NCBI RefSeq assembly: GCF_003255815.1
Contig: NC_037669.1
Location: 50,084,093 to 50,148,092, forward strand
Length of the DNA stretch: 64,000 nt
Direction: 5' to 3'
DNA from: Theropithecus gelada
Lineage: Eukaryota; Chordata; Mammalia; Primates; Cercopithecidae
Position numbers and translations under genes: made by a program. Below are positions 49,576 to 60,987 of this stretch, piece by piece (the stretch's first letter is position 1; every line of letters starts with the position of its first letter). Under the pieces are notes generated by a model that did not search any database, was not told where the DNA came from, and was given only the letters and a program-made list of their open reading frames with translations.

Positions 49576-49902
49576 AGAGGAAAACACAGGCGTAAATGTT
49601 ATAACCTTGGATTTGGCGATGGTTTTTTAGACATAAAGCCAAATGCATAAGCAGCAAAAGAAAGGTGGAAAAAATTGGACTTCATCAAAATTTAAAAGTT
49701 TTTGTGCATTAAATGATGCTACTGAGAAAGTGAAAAGACATCTGACAGTACAGGAAAAAATACTTGCAAAGCATATATCCGATAAGCATCTAGTATATAT
49801 ACACAATATGTAAAGAACCCTTACAACTTGTTTTAAAGAAAGACAACTCAATCAAAACATGAGCAAGGACTTCAATATACATTTCTCCAAAGAAGATGTA
49901 CC

Positions 49903-49905
<3 letters not shown>

Positions 49906-49939
<34 letters not shown>
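49906..49939. repeat. (CA)n microsatellite
   Basis: About 17 perfect units in old L1 sequence. Confidence 0.95.
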
Positions 49940-49941
<2 letters not shown>

Positions 49942-50121
49942 AAAGATGCTCTACGCCATTCATCATTAGGTAAATATAAGTTAAAACCACAGTAAGATAC
50001 CACTCACACCCACTAGAATGAATGAATGCAGTGAACATTGAGACGGGTCTGGGGTCTGAAGCTGCCAAGTGCAAACCAATTACAGCTTAGAGCTTTATGA
50101 TATTCCCATTGCAGACATACC

Positions 50122-50421
50122 TTTTTTTTTTTTTTTTTTTGAGATGGAGTCTTGCTCTGTCGCCCAAGCTGGAGTGCAGTGGCTCGATCTCGACTCACTG
50201 CAAGCTTCGCCTCCTGAGTTCATGCCATTCTCCTGCCTCAGCCTCCTGAGTAGCTGGGACTACAGGTGCCCGCCATCACGCCCGGCTAATTTTTTGTATT
50301 TTTAGTAGAGACGGGGTTTCACCATGTTAGCCAGGATGGTCTCAATCTTCTGACCTCATAATCCGCCCGCCTCGGCCTCCCAAAGTGCTGGGATTACAGG
50401 CGTGAGCCACCACGCCCGGCC
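50122..50421 (-). mobile_element. AluY element, minus strand
   Basis: T tail then an AluY body ending '...ACCACGCCCGGCC'. Flanks CAGACATAC and CAGACATAT are target duplications. Confidence 0.92.
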
Positions 50422-52770
50422 CAGACATATCATTTTTGCCTGAGTGCTTGACCAGCAATCTCTATGAAAACAGAATCGACTACTGAACCCAGTGTTCTAT
50501 GGAAGCCATTAGGTGAAAGAAGAGCTTTCCAAACATTTTCTGTACTTGAGAGGGATCAAATAGCTGCACATGTGTTCTGACTATTTGAACACGGTAACAC
50601 AGAATTTCTCCTTTAAGATCACTGGGTTCAACTTCCTCATCTTATAATCAAGGGAAGTGAGGCACAGAGATCAAGTGACTTGTGTAGGGTCACCAAGAAG
50701 AACTGAGCTTAGAGCCCTAGTCTTTTAGGACTCCCAAAGAGAAGAGCATTAATTGCCAGGAGGTGAGCACTGCTGGCGTGTGAGTCAAGAGTGCCAGCAG
50801 CAATGGATCAAAAGTTTGGGGGATCTCTCAGACCATTTGGGGGTAGGGGTTGGGAAGGTGTTCAGAATTCTGGGACAAGCGAGAGAACAGAGATTCCTGC
50901 AGGCTAGGGTACTGTGCTCTTATCATACACAAGCCCACCCTCTTTCTGAAGCCCCTGATAGAAGACTAATTCATAGACACAGCTTCATGAGGAGCTCAGG
51001 GAGATCATCCTATTAAATGCAGCGAAGAGTCAGAAAGAAGTGGGGGTGGGGCACAAGACAACCCATTGCAAGCAGCAGCTGCTCTCGAAGGAGTCAGCTG
51101 TGTTCAATACTGTGGACGTGTTGCAAGCAGGGCCGAGCAGAGTGTGATGAATGGATTCATTTACGGTCTGAGAAACAATGAGACTTCTTTGACAGAGCGC
51201 TTAAATCCTCAATTCCCAGTTCAGTCAAGAGGAGGACAAAGGAAGCAAGGAGGCTGCTGCCAGGAGAGCCTAGTTGGGGGCCTTGGCCTTTGTGAAAGTG
51301 GTTGAGACAGCCCAGAGACCCATCCTCTCCTCCAAGAAAGGGGCAGGGGATCCTGAGTGCCCAGTGATTGTATTATTAAAATGAGATCCACTTCCATCGC
51401 CCTCTACCCTGCTCTGTGCTGGAGGAAATAATCCTTAAAGGTATAAAAATGGTACCCAAGAGAGGACCCTAAATTGAGGCAACGAGGCCCTGAACCCAGG
51501 CCTAGCTTGGCCACAGAATTCCTTTTGTGGCATACAGTCAGTTACACCATGCCTTTGGGTCTCAGTTTACCCATTTCTGCAGTGAAGGGGCAGAAACAAA
51601 TGACTGTGTTTTCCATCCGTGACATTTTATGTAACTCCAGACTGCGTAACCTGGAATAAGTGCTTTGCCCTCTCAGGCCTCAGAGTCCTTGTGGCCAATG
51701 AAAGACATCTGTGATCTGGTCCAGCTCTAGAACATGTTGGGTTTGGGCAACAGGACCTCCAAAAAGAACATAGGGTACAAGGTGACTTCCAACCCAGACA
51801 TTCTCTAAAGGGAGCCCTCTCTTTTGCTTTTATCACCCAAATTCAAACTCCTTCTCTTCACTTTAAAAGGAGCAATTAAAGTTGCTCCCTCTGAAGTACA
51901 AATGGTCTATTAACTTCATTATCTGAATTCATTGCACGTGATAGCTACTCGATACACATCTGTGAATGAAGAAAATAATCAGACTCAAATCACTCTGAGG
52001 TATGCACAGCCCTCAGGGCTCACCCTCCAAGGAGATTTGTCTTTTCAAACTCAGATCCAAATACAGGCTTTGGAGGTTGGTAAATGCCCTGCAATCACAG
52101 GTAACGCCTTATAGGTATGTGTAGATAAGTGCTTATTTCTAGGGAGAAGGTCTATAGCTTTCATCAGATTCTCAAAGAGAAAATGTTTCTCCTTTTGTTG
52201 CTCCTACATCCAAGGTTGGGACACAGCTAGCACTAGGCTCATGAGCCCAGTCAGATCTCAGCTGCAGAGCAGTCAGGGCCCAGGAGATAGCGTATTTGGG
52301 GTGAGGTCTCAGGCTCCAAGGATGTGGATGGGTGAAGTATGCAAGGACCACAGGGCTTAACCACTGAGCCAGGGAGAGAAGGATGAAGGTTCCCAATTGT
52401 TTAAGGCCTCCTAACTCCCTCCTCTCCACTAGAGATGATTTATTTTGTGTCTTTAACCTTGTCTCAACTGAGAGGTCCTCAAAGGCAGGGACTTTGTCTG
52501 CATTCACAGCCTGCACTGACAAGCTTCTCACAGGTAGCTGGGGTTTGGTATGTTCATGTTGATCTGAACTGAACTTGAGGCTTGAAACTTCTTACCTCCT
52601 CCTCTGACCTCCTGAGTTTGATCTAGACAAACTTTTAATACCCAAGAGACCCACCACCAGGTTTCTCTGATAACTAAAAGGCCCAAGGAAATATTTAGGC
52701 TGTGTCAAGTCCTGGAGTTCTCTGGGGTTGAGTAGCTGGGGAAATAGGGTGGCACCAAATAAAAGGATAC

Positions 52771-53052
52771 TAAACAAAGGAGGAGCCGTCATAGAAGGTG
52801 TAATGAAACTTGAAGGCCTTCTTGGGCGCCTTCCCCTCTTGACAATGCCGACTGACGAGATGGTTGGCGGATGATGGGTGAGGTGTGGGGGTGAGAGTCT
52901 GAGCACTTGCGGTGGGAGGGTAATGTAAACCTGGGGTCTGAGAGTCTCCTTTGCGGGCCATCATTAGATGAGAGGGCATCTTTGCCTTGTAGTTTCGTAA
53001 GATCATGGGGTAGGAGATATTCCTCCCTTTCCACGTGGCCCTTTCGGCTTCT
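52771..53052 (-). CDS. C3orf20: C3orf20-like FAM194 protein, exon B (start of FAM194 domain)
   Basis: 282 nt, open throughout, read as 1 + 93x3 + 2. The acceptor 'TCTCCTTCTCTGCAG|A' has a strong pyrimidine tract. The donor 'TTTGTTTA|GTATCC' is weak after the GT. The frame passes 'WKGRNISYPMILRNYKAKMP', a Ser/Pro/Thr-rich linker, then 'KAFKFHYTFYDGSSFV'. Joining its 'TA' to the 'C' of exon C gives DGSSFVYYPSGN, the hallmark entry to the FAM194 domain (Pfam PF14977 by memory; also in ERICH6 and ERICH6B). That junction motif is the best evidence for both splice sites. Without splicing the frame meets TAG immediately. The role of the domain is not known. The Pro/Ser linker is probably disordered. 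Confidence 0.87.
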
Positions 53053-54112
53053 CTGCAGAGAAGGAGACCAATATATTGTCTAGCCTCTTGGTTCTCACGC
53101 ACCAGGGATGCTCTCTACAGCCCCTCCTTAGTACCCAAGACCCCTATCCCATTCCCCTGTCCCCAAAGTACACGTCCCCAACCCACGCTCCCTCGTCCAT
53201 AAAGGTAGTTTTTGGGAAGAACTGGGAAGTTCCCAGTGCCCGTCTAAGAACAGCCCTTGCCTGATTTCCACCTGAGCCTGAGGGTGAGGACCTATGGAGT
53301 GGGACTGTGTGTGGAAGTATGGGGGCGGTCCTGAGGGTTTGAAGACCTTGCTCACCCCAGTCCTGAGGTTTCAGGGAACAGAGCTTCCTTCCAGAGTGTC
53401 ACAGTGAGGAGGCAAACAGTGGCTGCCCTCTCCCCATGTTCCAGCCCAGCGACCCCCCAGAGATATATATGACTAAGCTATTAGATGTGAACAGGCGCTT
53501 AAGTCCTTTACACCCAATGGCCTGGGCCCTGAGAGAAATGTTGAGTAAATTGCTAGGGCTTGTGGGATGGCTCCACAGAATGATAAAAACCACTAACTTT
53601 TTTCTGGTTTGTTTTGAGAGGTTTTTGTTTGTCTTGTAGAACATCTGGCAAATTAAGTTAAGAAACAAACAGGGCACAAAAGCCCTAAATGTAAGGAGTC
53701 ATGCAACAGGGCATCCCCGGCAAGGTGTTGCAGAGGTAGAGAGCATTGCTGAGCAGGGGCAGGAGGCAGGCCACTGGAGCTGTGTGAGCTCAGGCAATTT
53801 CTTACTCACATATCTGCTTAGGCTGCCTCAGTTTCCCCATCCACAAAATGGGCATCAATCTTGTCTTCCTTGCATGGTTGCAGTGATATTGTAGGCAGGA
53901 TGGTGAGCAAGGAAGGACAGGGGTGTGTGTCTGCCTGTGAGGGACGCTGCACCTGTGGCTGTCATGGGGAGTACCGCATAACCCATGCTCTCAGGCAGCA
54001 TGTCTCCCACACTTCTGTGACTGGACACTCACATATACACAGGGACTCCCAGCTGGGGGCCGGGCTTTCTCAGAACCCTTGCCTCCCCTGACCCAAGCAC
54101 TTAGGTGCTCAC
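53053..54112 (-). other. Intron A-B of the FAM194 gene
   Basis: 1.06 kb, mostly unique, with a MIR (plus strand) at about 53760-53900. Several ORFs overlap it but lack matching splice phases. Confidence 0.65.
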
Positions 54113-54245
54113 ATGTGGCGACACAACTCCTGCAGCTTCTCCCGGGCCTCAGGGCAGGGGTCGCTGAACTCCAGGCTGTTGGCAGGGGTTCCCACTCCTC
54201 GATGCGGGGGCAGCATGCTGACATCTTCTATAGTTCTAGATTTTC
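54113..54245 (-). CDS. C3orf20: C3orf20-like FAM194 protein, internal coding exon A (most 5' in window)
   Basis: Most upstream exon I can support. On the minus strand an acceptor 'CCCTCCAATTACAG' precedes it and a donor 'CACAT|GTGAGC' follows. The 133 nt hold 2 + 43x3 + 2 bases, with an open frame that includes 'LEFSDPCPEAREKLQELCRH', a hydrophilic stretch likely helical at its end. The 2-base tail 'AT' joins the first base 'A' of the next exon to give Ile, then EAER, so the phases agree. From memory this text occurs in human C3orf20 just before the FAM194 region. Function is unknown; no catalytic motif, signal peptide or membrane segment is visible. A THE1 retroelement begins about 24 bp upstream of the acceptor edge. 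Earlier exons must lie beyond the window. Confidence 0.8.
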
Positions 54246-54267
54246 CTGTAATTGGAGGGCAAGAAGT

Positions 54268-54975
54268 TACAGAGATGCCCAAGACCATGGGAACCCACCT
54301 TTTGCATCAGTGTGACCTGGATGTGAGACTTGGAGTCAAAGGAGATCATTTTGGAGCTTTAAAATTCGTCCCGCTGGATTTTGGACTTGCATGGGCCCTG
54401 TAACCCCTTTGTTTTGGCCATTTTTTTCCCATTTGGAATGGCTGTATTTACTCAATACCTGCATCCCCACTGTATCTAGGAAGTAACTAGCTTGCTTTTG
54501 ATTTTACAGGCTCATAGGTGAAAGGAACTTGCCTGTCTCAGATGAGACTTTGGACTGTTGGGTTAATGGTGAAATGAGTCAAGACTTTGGGGGACTGTTG
54601 GGAAGGCATGATTGCTTTTGAAATGTGAGAACATGGTCAGGCATGGTGGCTCGTGCCTGCAATCCCAGCACTTTGGGAGGCCGAGGCAAGCAGATCACCT
54701 GAGATCAGGAGTTCGAGACCAGCCTGGCCAACATGGTGAAACCCCATCTCTACAAAAAATACAAAAATTAACTGGGCGTGCTGGTATACACCTGTAGTTC
54801 CAGCTACTCAGGAGGCTGAGGCAATAGAATCTCCTGAACCTGGGAGGTGGAGGTTGCAGTGAACCGAGACCACACCACTGCACTCTAGCCTGGGTGACAG
54901 AGTGAGACTCCATCTCAAAAAAAAAAAAAAAAAGGAAATGTGAGGATATGAGATTTGGAGGAGCCAGGGGCAGAA
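54268..54975 (+). mobile_element. THE1 internal remnant (5' truncated), with Alu
   Basis: From 'CAGAGATGCCCAAGACCATG' onward it follows the THE1 internal sequence seen at 12295-12698, split by an Alu at 54635-54933 whose target duplication is GAAATGTGAGAACATG / GAAATGTGAGGATATG. Confidence 0.9.
54635..54933 (+). mobile_element. AluS element within THE1
   Basis: Complete Alu beginning 'GGTCAGGCATGGTGGCTCG', with an A tail. Confidence 0.92.
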
Positions 54976-55322
54976 TGATATGGTTTGGCTGTGTCCCTAC
55001 CCAAATCTTAACTTGAATTGTATCTCCCAGAATTCCCACTTGTTGTGGGAGGAACCCAAGGGGAGGTAATTGAATCATGGGGGCCGGTCTTTCCTGTGCT
55101 ATTCTCATAATAGTGAATACGTTTCATGAGACCTGATGGGTTCATCAGGCATTTCCGCTTTTGCTTCTTCCTCATTTTCTCTTGCTGCCATGTAAGGAGT
55201 GCCTTTCACCTCCTGCCATGATTCTGAGGCCTCCTCAGCTATATGGAACTGTAAGTCCAACTAAACCTCTTTTTCTTCCCAGTCTTGGATATGTCTTTAT
55301 CAGCAGCATGAAAACTAATATA
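54976..55322 (+). mobile_element. THE1 3' LTR
   Basis: 347-bp LTR from 'TGATATGGTTTGGCTGTGTC' to 'AAACTAATATA', third copy of this LTR type in the window. Confidence 0.9.
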
Positions 55323-55479
55323 GGAGGGGTTTTAGAAAATGGTTTTTCAAGACATTGTGTTTACTAGGGGACATGGGGCCAGGAAGAGCAGGAGAGCAGC
55401 ATCCTCTAAATGTCAGAATATTGGGGGTATCATTGATGCTCACCAGGAATTGTTGACTGGTCAGTTATCAAAGAGAGAT

Positions 55480-56560
55480 GTTACTCATACTGTGAGTCAT
55501 CCATGATGGATGTGTCAGGGACTGACTTGTGCAAAGTGATGACACTGGCCATGTCTCCCTGGGTTCCAGGAAAAGAGCATTTCTGGGGCTCGACTGCCCT
55601 TACTGAATTGGACCCTTTTGATTCTCCTGATTAAAGACACAAAGTTTCTCTTTCTTCTCAATCAGCTTGAAAACTTCTCTGATGATGGCTAATCTTGGGT
55701 CTTCTGGAGGGAGCCCAAGTGCCACAGGCAGAGATCACTGTCATCTGAGTTTCTGCAGACTAGATGACAATGATCTGCATGACCTGGATGACAACGATCT
55801 GTGCCTGTGATACTAATTTTCACAGCTGTCCTCCATGACAGGTGGTGTGAGGATGTGGTCATGTGGAGTCATGGCAGTGATCCTCCCACCCTAGGTTCCA
55901 GGGGCATCTATTTAGTCATTTGTGTCAGGTCCTACCTACACTGAACCTCTGACTCCCACCCAGTTGCAGCCTTGTAGTATGCAGGCTCAACTTCACCTTA
56001 GATTTGAGGATGAAACCTGGCTTTGGGTGGGGGCATTTCTCAGGCTCTAACTGAAGCCCTGAGGTCCTCAGAATGGAGCTTTCCTTGCTGTTGGTGAAGC
56101 CTGGAGGTTGTTGGCCAGTGCTTGGGGACCATCTCTGGTATCTGCCACCCTGAGTGGTTTCTGGTCGCTTTCCCCACTTCTCCTGCCAACAGGGACCAGA
56201 GACTGAACCCTGAACTTAAGCCTAGGGCCTGAGGTCCAGCGACCTGCTGGCGGGCCACCTGGAGCATCTGCTGGATTAAGCCTCTATGTCTGACCTGCCC
56301 CAGGTGCCTTGGGCTCCTCAAAGGTGATGGTCTCTTGCTCTGATTAGGAACTGCCATTAACAGTTCTCTTCTTGTAACGTTGGATACCTTCCAGAAATAG
56401 CTGCTGTCCCCTCAGGGAGTAAGCCCAACTCCTGGAGCTGGTGCTCAAAGTCAGCCTGGCCCCAGAACTGCCAGCAGGTGAGCTGGAATAGTATATGGAT
56501 ATGGAATGGATGGTGGAGGCCCCCAAACCCAAAGTGACTTCAAACCAGAATGGCTATAGC
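55480..56560 (-). other. Coding-like but broken minus-strand stretch; unassigned
   Basis: In pieces the minus strand reads like decayed protein sequence: 'CWQFWGQADFEHQLQELGLL' near 56420-56490, 'PKPGFILKSKVKLSLH' near 55990-56040 and 'IIREVFKLIEKKEKLCVFNQ' near 55625-55690, with stops and frame changes between them. It might be an old processed pseudogene, decayed exons, or chance. I do not recognise the parent. It does not fit C3orf20 as I remember it. Confidence 0.3.
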
Positions 56561-56833
56561 AAAATCAGGCATCATTCATACATATGTCATAGGACAACAG
56601 GCATAAACTGGGACATTGCTGGGCTAGCTTGGACCCACAGTTACTTATGAGCTATGAGGCAAGGCTAATCACCCATCCTAGCATGCACATATGAGCCTAA
56701 TTGCTAAACAAGATTAAGGCCCTATAATGCAGCATCACGGAATATACATCCCAGTGTCAATGGACACAACAAGGCGGCTAAAAGTTGGGTGGCAAAGGAA
56801 AGCAGCCACATAGACAAGAGGCCAATAGACATG

Positions 56834-57037
56834 CAGCAGTTCCCCCAATCCTTGAGAGACACATTCCAGGACCCCTAGTAAATGCCTGAAAGCATGGATA
56901 GTACCAAACCTGTATATGCTATGTTTTTTACATGCACACCTATGATAAAGTTTAATTGATAAGTTAGACCCTAAGAGATTAACAATAACTCCTACTAAAA
57001 TAGAACAATTAAAACAACATATTGTAATAAAAGTTAG
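56834..57037 (+). mobile_element. Tigger-type MITE
   Basis: 'CAGCAGTTCCCCCAATCC', 'CAGGACCCCTAGTAAATGCC', 'TTTTTTACATGCACACCTATG' and 'TAGAACAATTAAAACAACAT' follow the order of a pogo-class MITE family. Related to the fragment at 25418. Confidence 0.65.
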
Positions 57038-57699
57038 GTGGAGGGGTGGGGAACGATGGCCAAATAGAAGGCTCTACTGATTGTCCTCCCCACAGGAACA
57101 CCAAATTTAACAACTACCTACACAAAAAAAGCATCTTCAAAATAGCCAAAAACCAGGTAAGCACTCATAGTACCTGATTTTAACTTCATATTGCTGAAAG
57201 AGGCACTGGAGAGGTAGGAAAGACAGTCTTGAATTGCTGACACAACCCCTCCCCATCCCTGGCAGCAGCTACATGGCACAGAGAGAGGATCTATGCATTT
57301 GGGAGAGGGAGAGTGCAGTGATTGTCAGACTTTGCATTGAACTCAGTGCTTTCCCGTCACAGTGGAAAGCAAAAGCAGGCTGAACTCAGCTGAAGCTCAC
57401 TCATGGAGGGAGCATTTAGACCTGCCCTAGCCAAAGGGAAATCACCCATCCCAGTGGCCGCATCCTGCCTTTTGGCACGCCTGTCCACTGTGGGCTCTGG
57501 AGTTCTAAATAAACTTGAAAGGCAACCTAGGCCGCAAGGACTACAACTCCCAGGCAAGCCTTAGTGCTGAGCTGGGCTCAGAGCCAGTGGATTTAGAGGG
57601 TACGCAACCTACTAAGGCACCAGCTGGGGCAGCTAAGGGAGTGCTTGTGACACCCCTCCCCCAAGCCCAAGTGCCACAGTTCATGGCTCCAAAAAAGAC

Positions 57700-58780
57700 C
57701 CCTTTCTTCCACTTGAGGAGAGAAGAGGGAAGAGTAAAAAGGACTTCATTTAACCTCTTGGATACCAGTTTAGCCACAGTAGGATAGGGTACCAGTCAGT
57801 GTCATGAGGCCCCCATTCCAGGCCCTAGCTCCCAGATTACATTTCTAGATACATCCTGGGCCAGAAGGGAACCTACTTCCTTGAAGGGAAGGACCCAGTC
57901 CTGGCAGGACCCATCACCTGCTGACTGAATAACCAGCAGTGATACCCAGGTAGTAGGCTGTGGACCTTGGGTGACACTCTGAGACATGCTGGCTTCAGGA
58001 GAGACTCAGCACATTCTCAGATATGGTGGTCACAGTGAGGGACTCCTTCTGCTTGAGAAAAGCAGAGGGAAACGTAAAGAGGACTCTGTCTTGCACCTTA
58101 TGTACTAGCTCAGCAATGAGGAGGCAGAGCACTAAGGGGCTCTGATTCCATGCCTTGGCTCTTGGATGGCATTTCTATACCTGTCCTGGGGCACAGGGGA
58201 GCCCACTGCCCTGAAGAGTGAGTCCCAGGCCTAACTGAAGAGTCCTTGGACCTTAAGTGAACAGTTGCAGTAGCCTGGCAGTACTCCCCATGGACCTGGT
58301 GGTGGTGGCCAAAGCGTGAGACTCCTCTGCCTGTGGAAGAGGGAGGGAAGAGTGGGAAGGACTGTGTCTCATGGTTTGAGTGCCAGCTCAGCCACAGTAC
58401 AATAGAATATCAGGTAGATTTTGAAGGTGTTTTACTCTAGTCCTGGCTCCCAGACAACATCTCTGGACCTGCCTGGGGCCTGTGGGAACTTTCTGCCCTA
58501 AAGGGAAGAACAGAAACCTGGCTGGCTTCACCACCTGCTGATTGTAGATCCCTAGGGGCCTTCAGCAAATATAGGCAGTAGTCTGGCAGTAGTTACAGCA
58601 GGTCTTGGGCAAGACCCAGTGCTGTGCTAGCTTTAGGTTTCATCCAGTGCAGTCCCAGTGGTGGTGGCCACAGGGGTAACTTGTGTCACCCCATCCCCAG
58701 CTCCAGGTGGCTCAGCACAGAGAGAGACTCCATTTGTTTGGGGGAAAGCAGGGAAGAGAACAAGTGTCTCTGCGATAATC
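57700..58780 (+). repeat. Tandem ~280-400 bp units in the L1 5'UTR
   Basis: The motif with 'AGAGGGAAGAGTAAAAAGGACT' character (in shorter matched parts) recurs with GGACT at about 57740, 58081 and 58359, and a weaker match near 58758. Each is followed by '...CAGCTCAGCCACAGTA' and 'CTCCCAGAC...' type sequence. Confidence 0.6.
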
Positions 58781-59212
58781 TAGAGAATTCTCCTGGATCT
58801 TATCCAAGATCACCAAGGCAGTACCTCTCTGAGTCAGAAAGAACCACAATGTTACTGGGCTTGGGTTGCCCCCTAATGCAGATATGGCTTAGGTCACAAC
58901 ACCCAAGCCCTTTCAAATACCTGGAAAGCCTTCCCAAGAAGGAAAAGTACAAACAACCCCAGACTGTGAAGACTACAATAAATACCTAACTCTTCAATGC
59001 CAACACTGATGAACATCCACAGGCATCAAGGCCATCCAGGAAGATATGATTTCACAAAATGAACTAAACAAGGCACCAGTGACCAATCCTGGAGAAACAG
59101 ATATGTTACCTTTCAGACAGAGAATTTAAAATAGCTGCTTTGAGGAAACTCAAAGAAATTCAAGATAACACAGAGAAAGAATTCAGAATTCTATCATTTA
59201 ACGAAGAGATTG

Positions 59213-59790
59213 AAGACAGTGTGGCGATTCCTCAAGGATCTAGAACTAGAACTACCATTTGATCCAGCCATCCCATTACTGGGTATATACCCAAAGGATT
59301 ATAAATCATGCTACTATAAAGACACATGCACACATATGTTTATTGCAGCACAATTCACAATAACGAAGACTTGGAACCAACCCAAATGTCCATCAGTGAT
59401 AGACTGGATTAAGAAAATGTGGCACATATATATCATGGAATACTATGCAGCCATAAAAAAGGATGAGTTCATGTCCTTTGCAGGGACATGGATGAAGCTG
59501 GAAACCATCATTCTCAGCAAACTATCACAAGGACAGAAAACCAAACACCGCACTCACAGGTGGGAATTGAACAATGAGATCACTTGGCCACAGGGCAGGG
59601 AACATCACACACGAGGGCTTGTTGCGGGGGTTGGAGGCTGGGGGAAGGATAGCGTTCAGAGAAATACCTAATGTAAATGATGAGTTGATGGGCAGCAAAC
59701 CAACATGGCACATGTACACCTATGTATCAAACCTGCACATTGTGCACATACACCCTAGAACTTAAAGTATAATAAAAAATAATAATAATA
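59213..59790 (+). mobile_element. L1PA-like 3' fragment inserted in older L1
   Basis: 5'-truncated L1 starting 'GACAGTGTGGCGATTCCTCA' and ending 'CTTAAAGTATAATAAAAAAT'. The frame 59210-59671 keeps the ORF2 C-terminal text, e.g. 'NQPKCPSVIDWIKKMWHIYI'. Target duplication AAGAGATTGAA (about 59203) and AAGAGACTGAA (about 60117) encloses it together with the following Alu. Confidence 0.88.
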
Positions 59791-60118
59791 GGCTAGGCGT
59801 GACGGCTTACGCCTGTAATCCCAGCACTTTGGGAGGCCGAGGCGGGCGGATCACAAGGTCAGGAGATCGAAACCATCCTAGCTAACATGGTGAAACTCTG
59901 TACTAAAACATATACAAAAAAATTAGCCGGGCATGGTGGCAGGCGCCTGTAGTCCCAGCTACTCGGGAGGCTGAGGCAGGAGAATGGCGTGAACCTGGGA
60001 GGCGGAGCTTGCAGTGAGCCGAGATCGTGCCACTGCACTCCAGCCTGGGCGACAGAGCAAGACTCCATCTCAAAAATAAATAAATAAATAAATAATTAAT
60101 TAATTAATTAATTTTTAA
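59791..60118 (+). mobile_element. AluY element at L1 tail
   Basis: Complete AluY starting right at the (AAT)n tail of the L1 fragment, with its own (AAAT)n/(TTAA)n tail. Confidence 0.9.
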
Positions 60119-60987
60119 AGAGACTGAAATAATTTTAAAGAATCAAGCAGAAATTCTGGATTCAAAAATACAATTGACATTCTGAGAAATTAGTCAGAAT
60201 CTTTTATCAGCAGAATTTATCAAGCAGAAGAAAGAATTAGTGAGCTTGAAGACATGCTGTTTGAAAATATACAGTCAGAGGAGACAAAAGAAAAAAGAAT
60301 AAAGAATGAAACATGGCTACAAGGTCTAGAAAATAACCTCAAAAGGGCAAATTTAAGAGTTATTGGCCTTAAAGATGAGGTAGAGAAAGAGACAGGGGTA
60401 GAAAGTTTATTCAAAGAAATAACAACAGAGAACTTCCCAAACCTAGAGAAAGATACCAAAATTCAAGTACAAGAAGGTCATAGAACACTAAGCAGATTTA
60501 ACCCAAAGAAGACTACTTTAAGGCATTTAATAACCAAACTCCCAAAGGTCAAGGATCCTAAGAAAGGATACTAAAAGCAGCAAGAGGAAAGAAACAAATA
60601 ACATACAATGGAGCTCCATTTGTCTGGCAGCAGACTTTTCAGTGGAAATGTTACAGGCCAGGAGAGAGTGGCATGACATATTTAAAGGGTTGAAGGAAAA
60701 AACCTTTTACCCTAGAATAGTATATCTTGTGAAAATACCTTTCAAACATGAAGAAATAAAGACTTTCCTAGACAAACAAAAGCTGAGGAATTTCATCAAC
60801 ACCAGACCTCTTCTACATGAAATCCTAAAGCCAGTACTTCAATCAGAAAGAAAAGGTGTTAGTATAAAACTCACTGGTAATAGTACAGAGAAAACCAGAA
60901 TATTACAACACTGTTACTAAGGTGTGTAAGCTACTACTATCTCAAGTAGAAAGACTAAAAGACAAATCCATAAAAAATAATAGCTAC

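Larger units (their letters stand above)
44080..50010 (+). mobile_element. Old L1 (L1MA-like), ORF1 end to 3' region
   Basis: Plus-strand L1: ORF1 C-terminal text (44080-44520), inter-ORF (44560-44980), ORF2 endonuclease to RT (45440-48190), then ORF2 C-terminal part (48746-49900). The longest remaining frame pieces include 'NLPTKKSLAPDGFTGEFYQT' (about 47350-47420). Many stops. It contains an MLT1 LTR, Alus and a locally inverted segment. Confidence 0.78.
43458..52770 (-). other. Intron B-C of the FAM194 gene
   Basis: 9.3 kb intron. Contents: split MIR, L1 mosaic with MLT1 and Alus to about 50010, AluY, then mostly unique sequence from 50422 with MIR fragments (about 50635-50735 minus, 51480-51660 plus) and an L2 scrap (52420-52530). 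ORFs at 50753-51305 and 52172-52531 have no family resemblance. No further exon recognised. Confidence 0.6.

Noticed and set aside
45240..49939. TG and CA repeats as possible regulatory or CRISPR-like arrays
   Set aside because: Simple dinucleotide microsatellites without spacers; one arises from the MLT1 LTR and the other lies in old L1.
52172..52531. 119-codon minus ORF just downstream of exon B
   Set aside because: Includes L2-like text, no acceptor/donor pair fits, and the gene is explained without it.
59210..59671. 153-codon ORF on the plus strand
   Set aside because: C-terminal end of L1 ORF2 in a 5'-truncated insertion, not a host gene.
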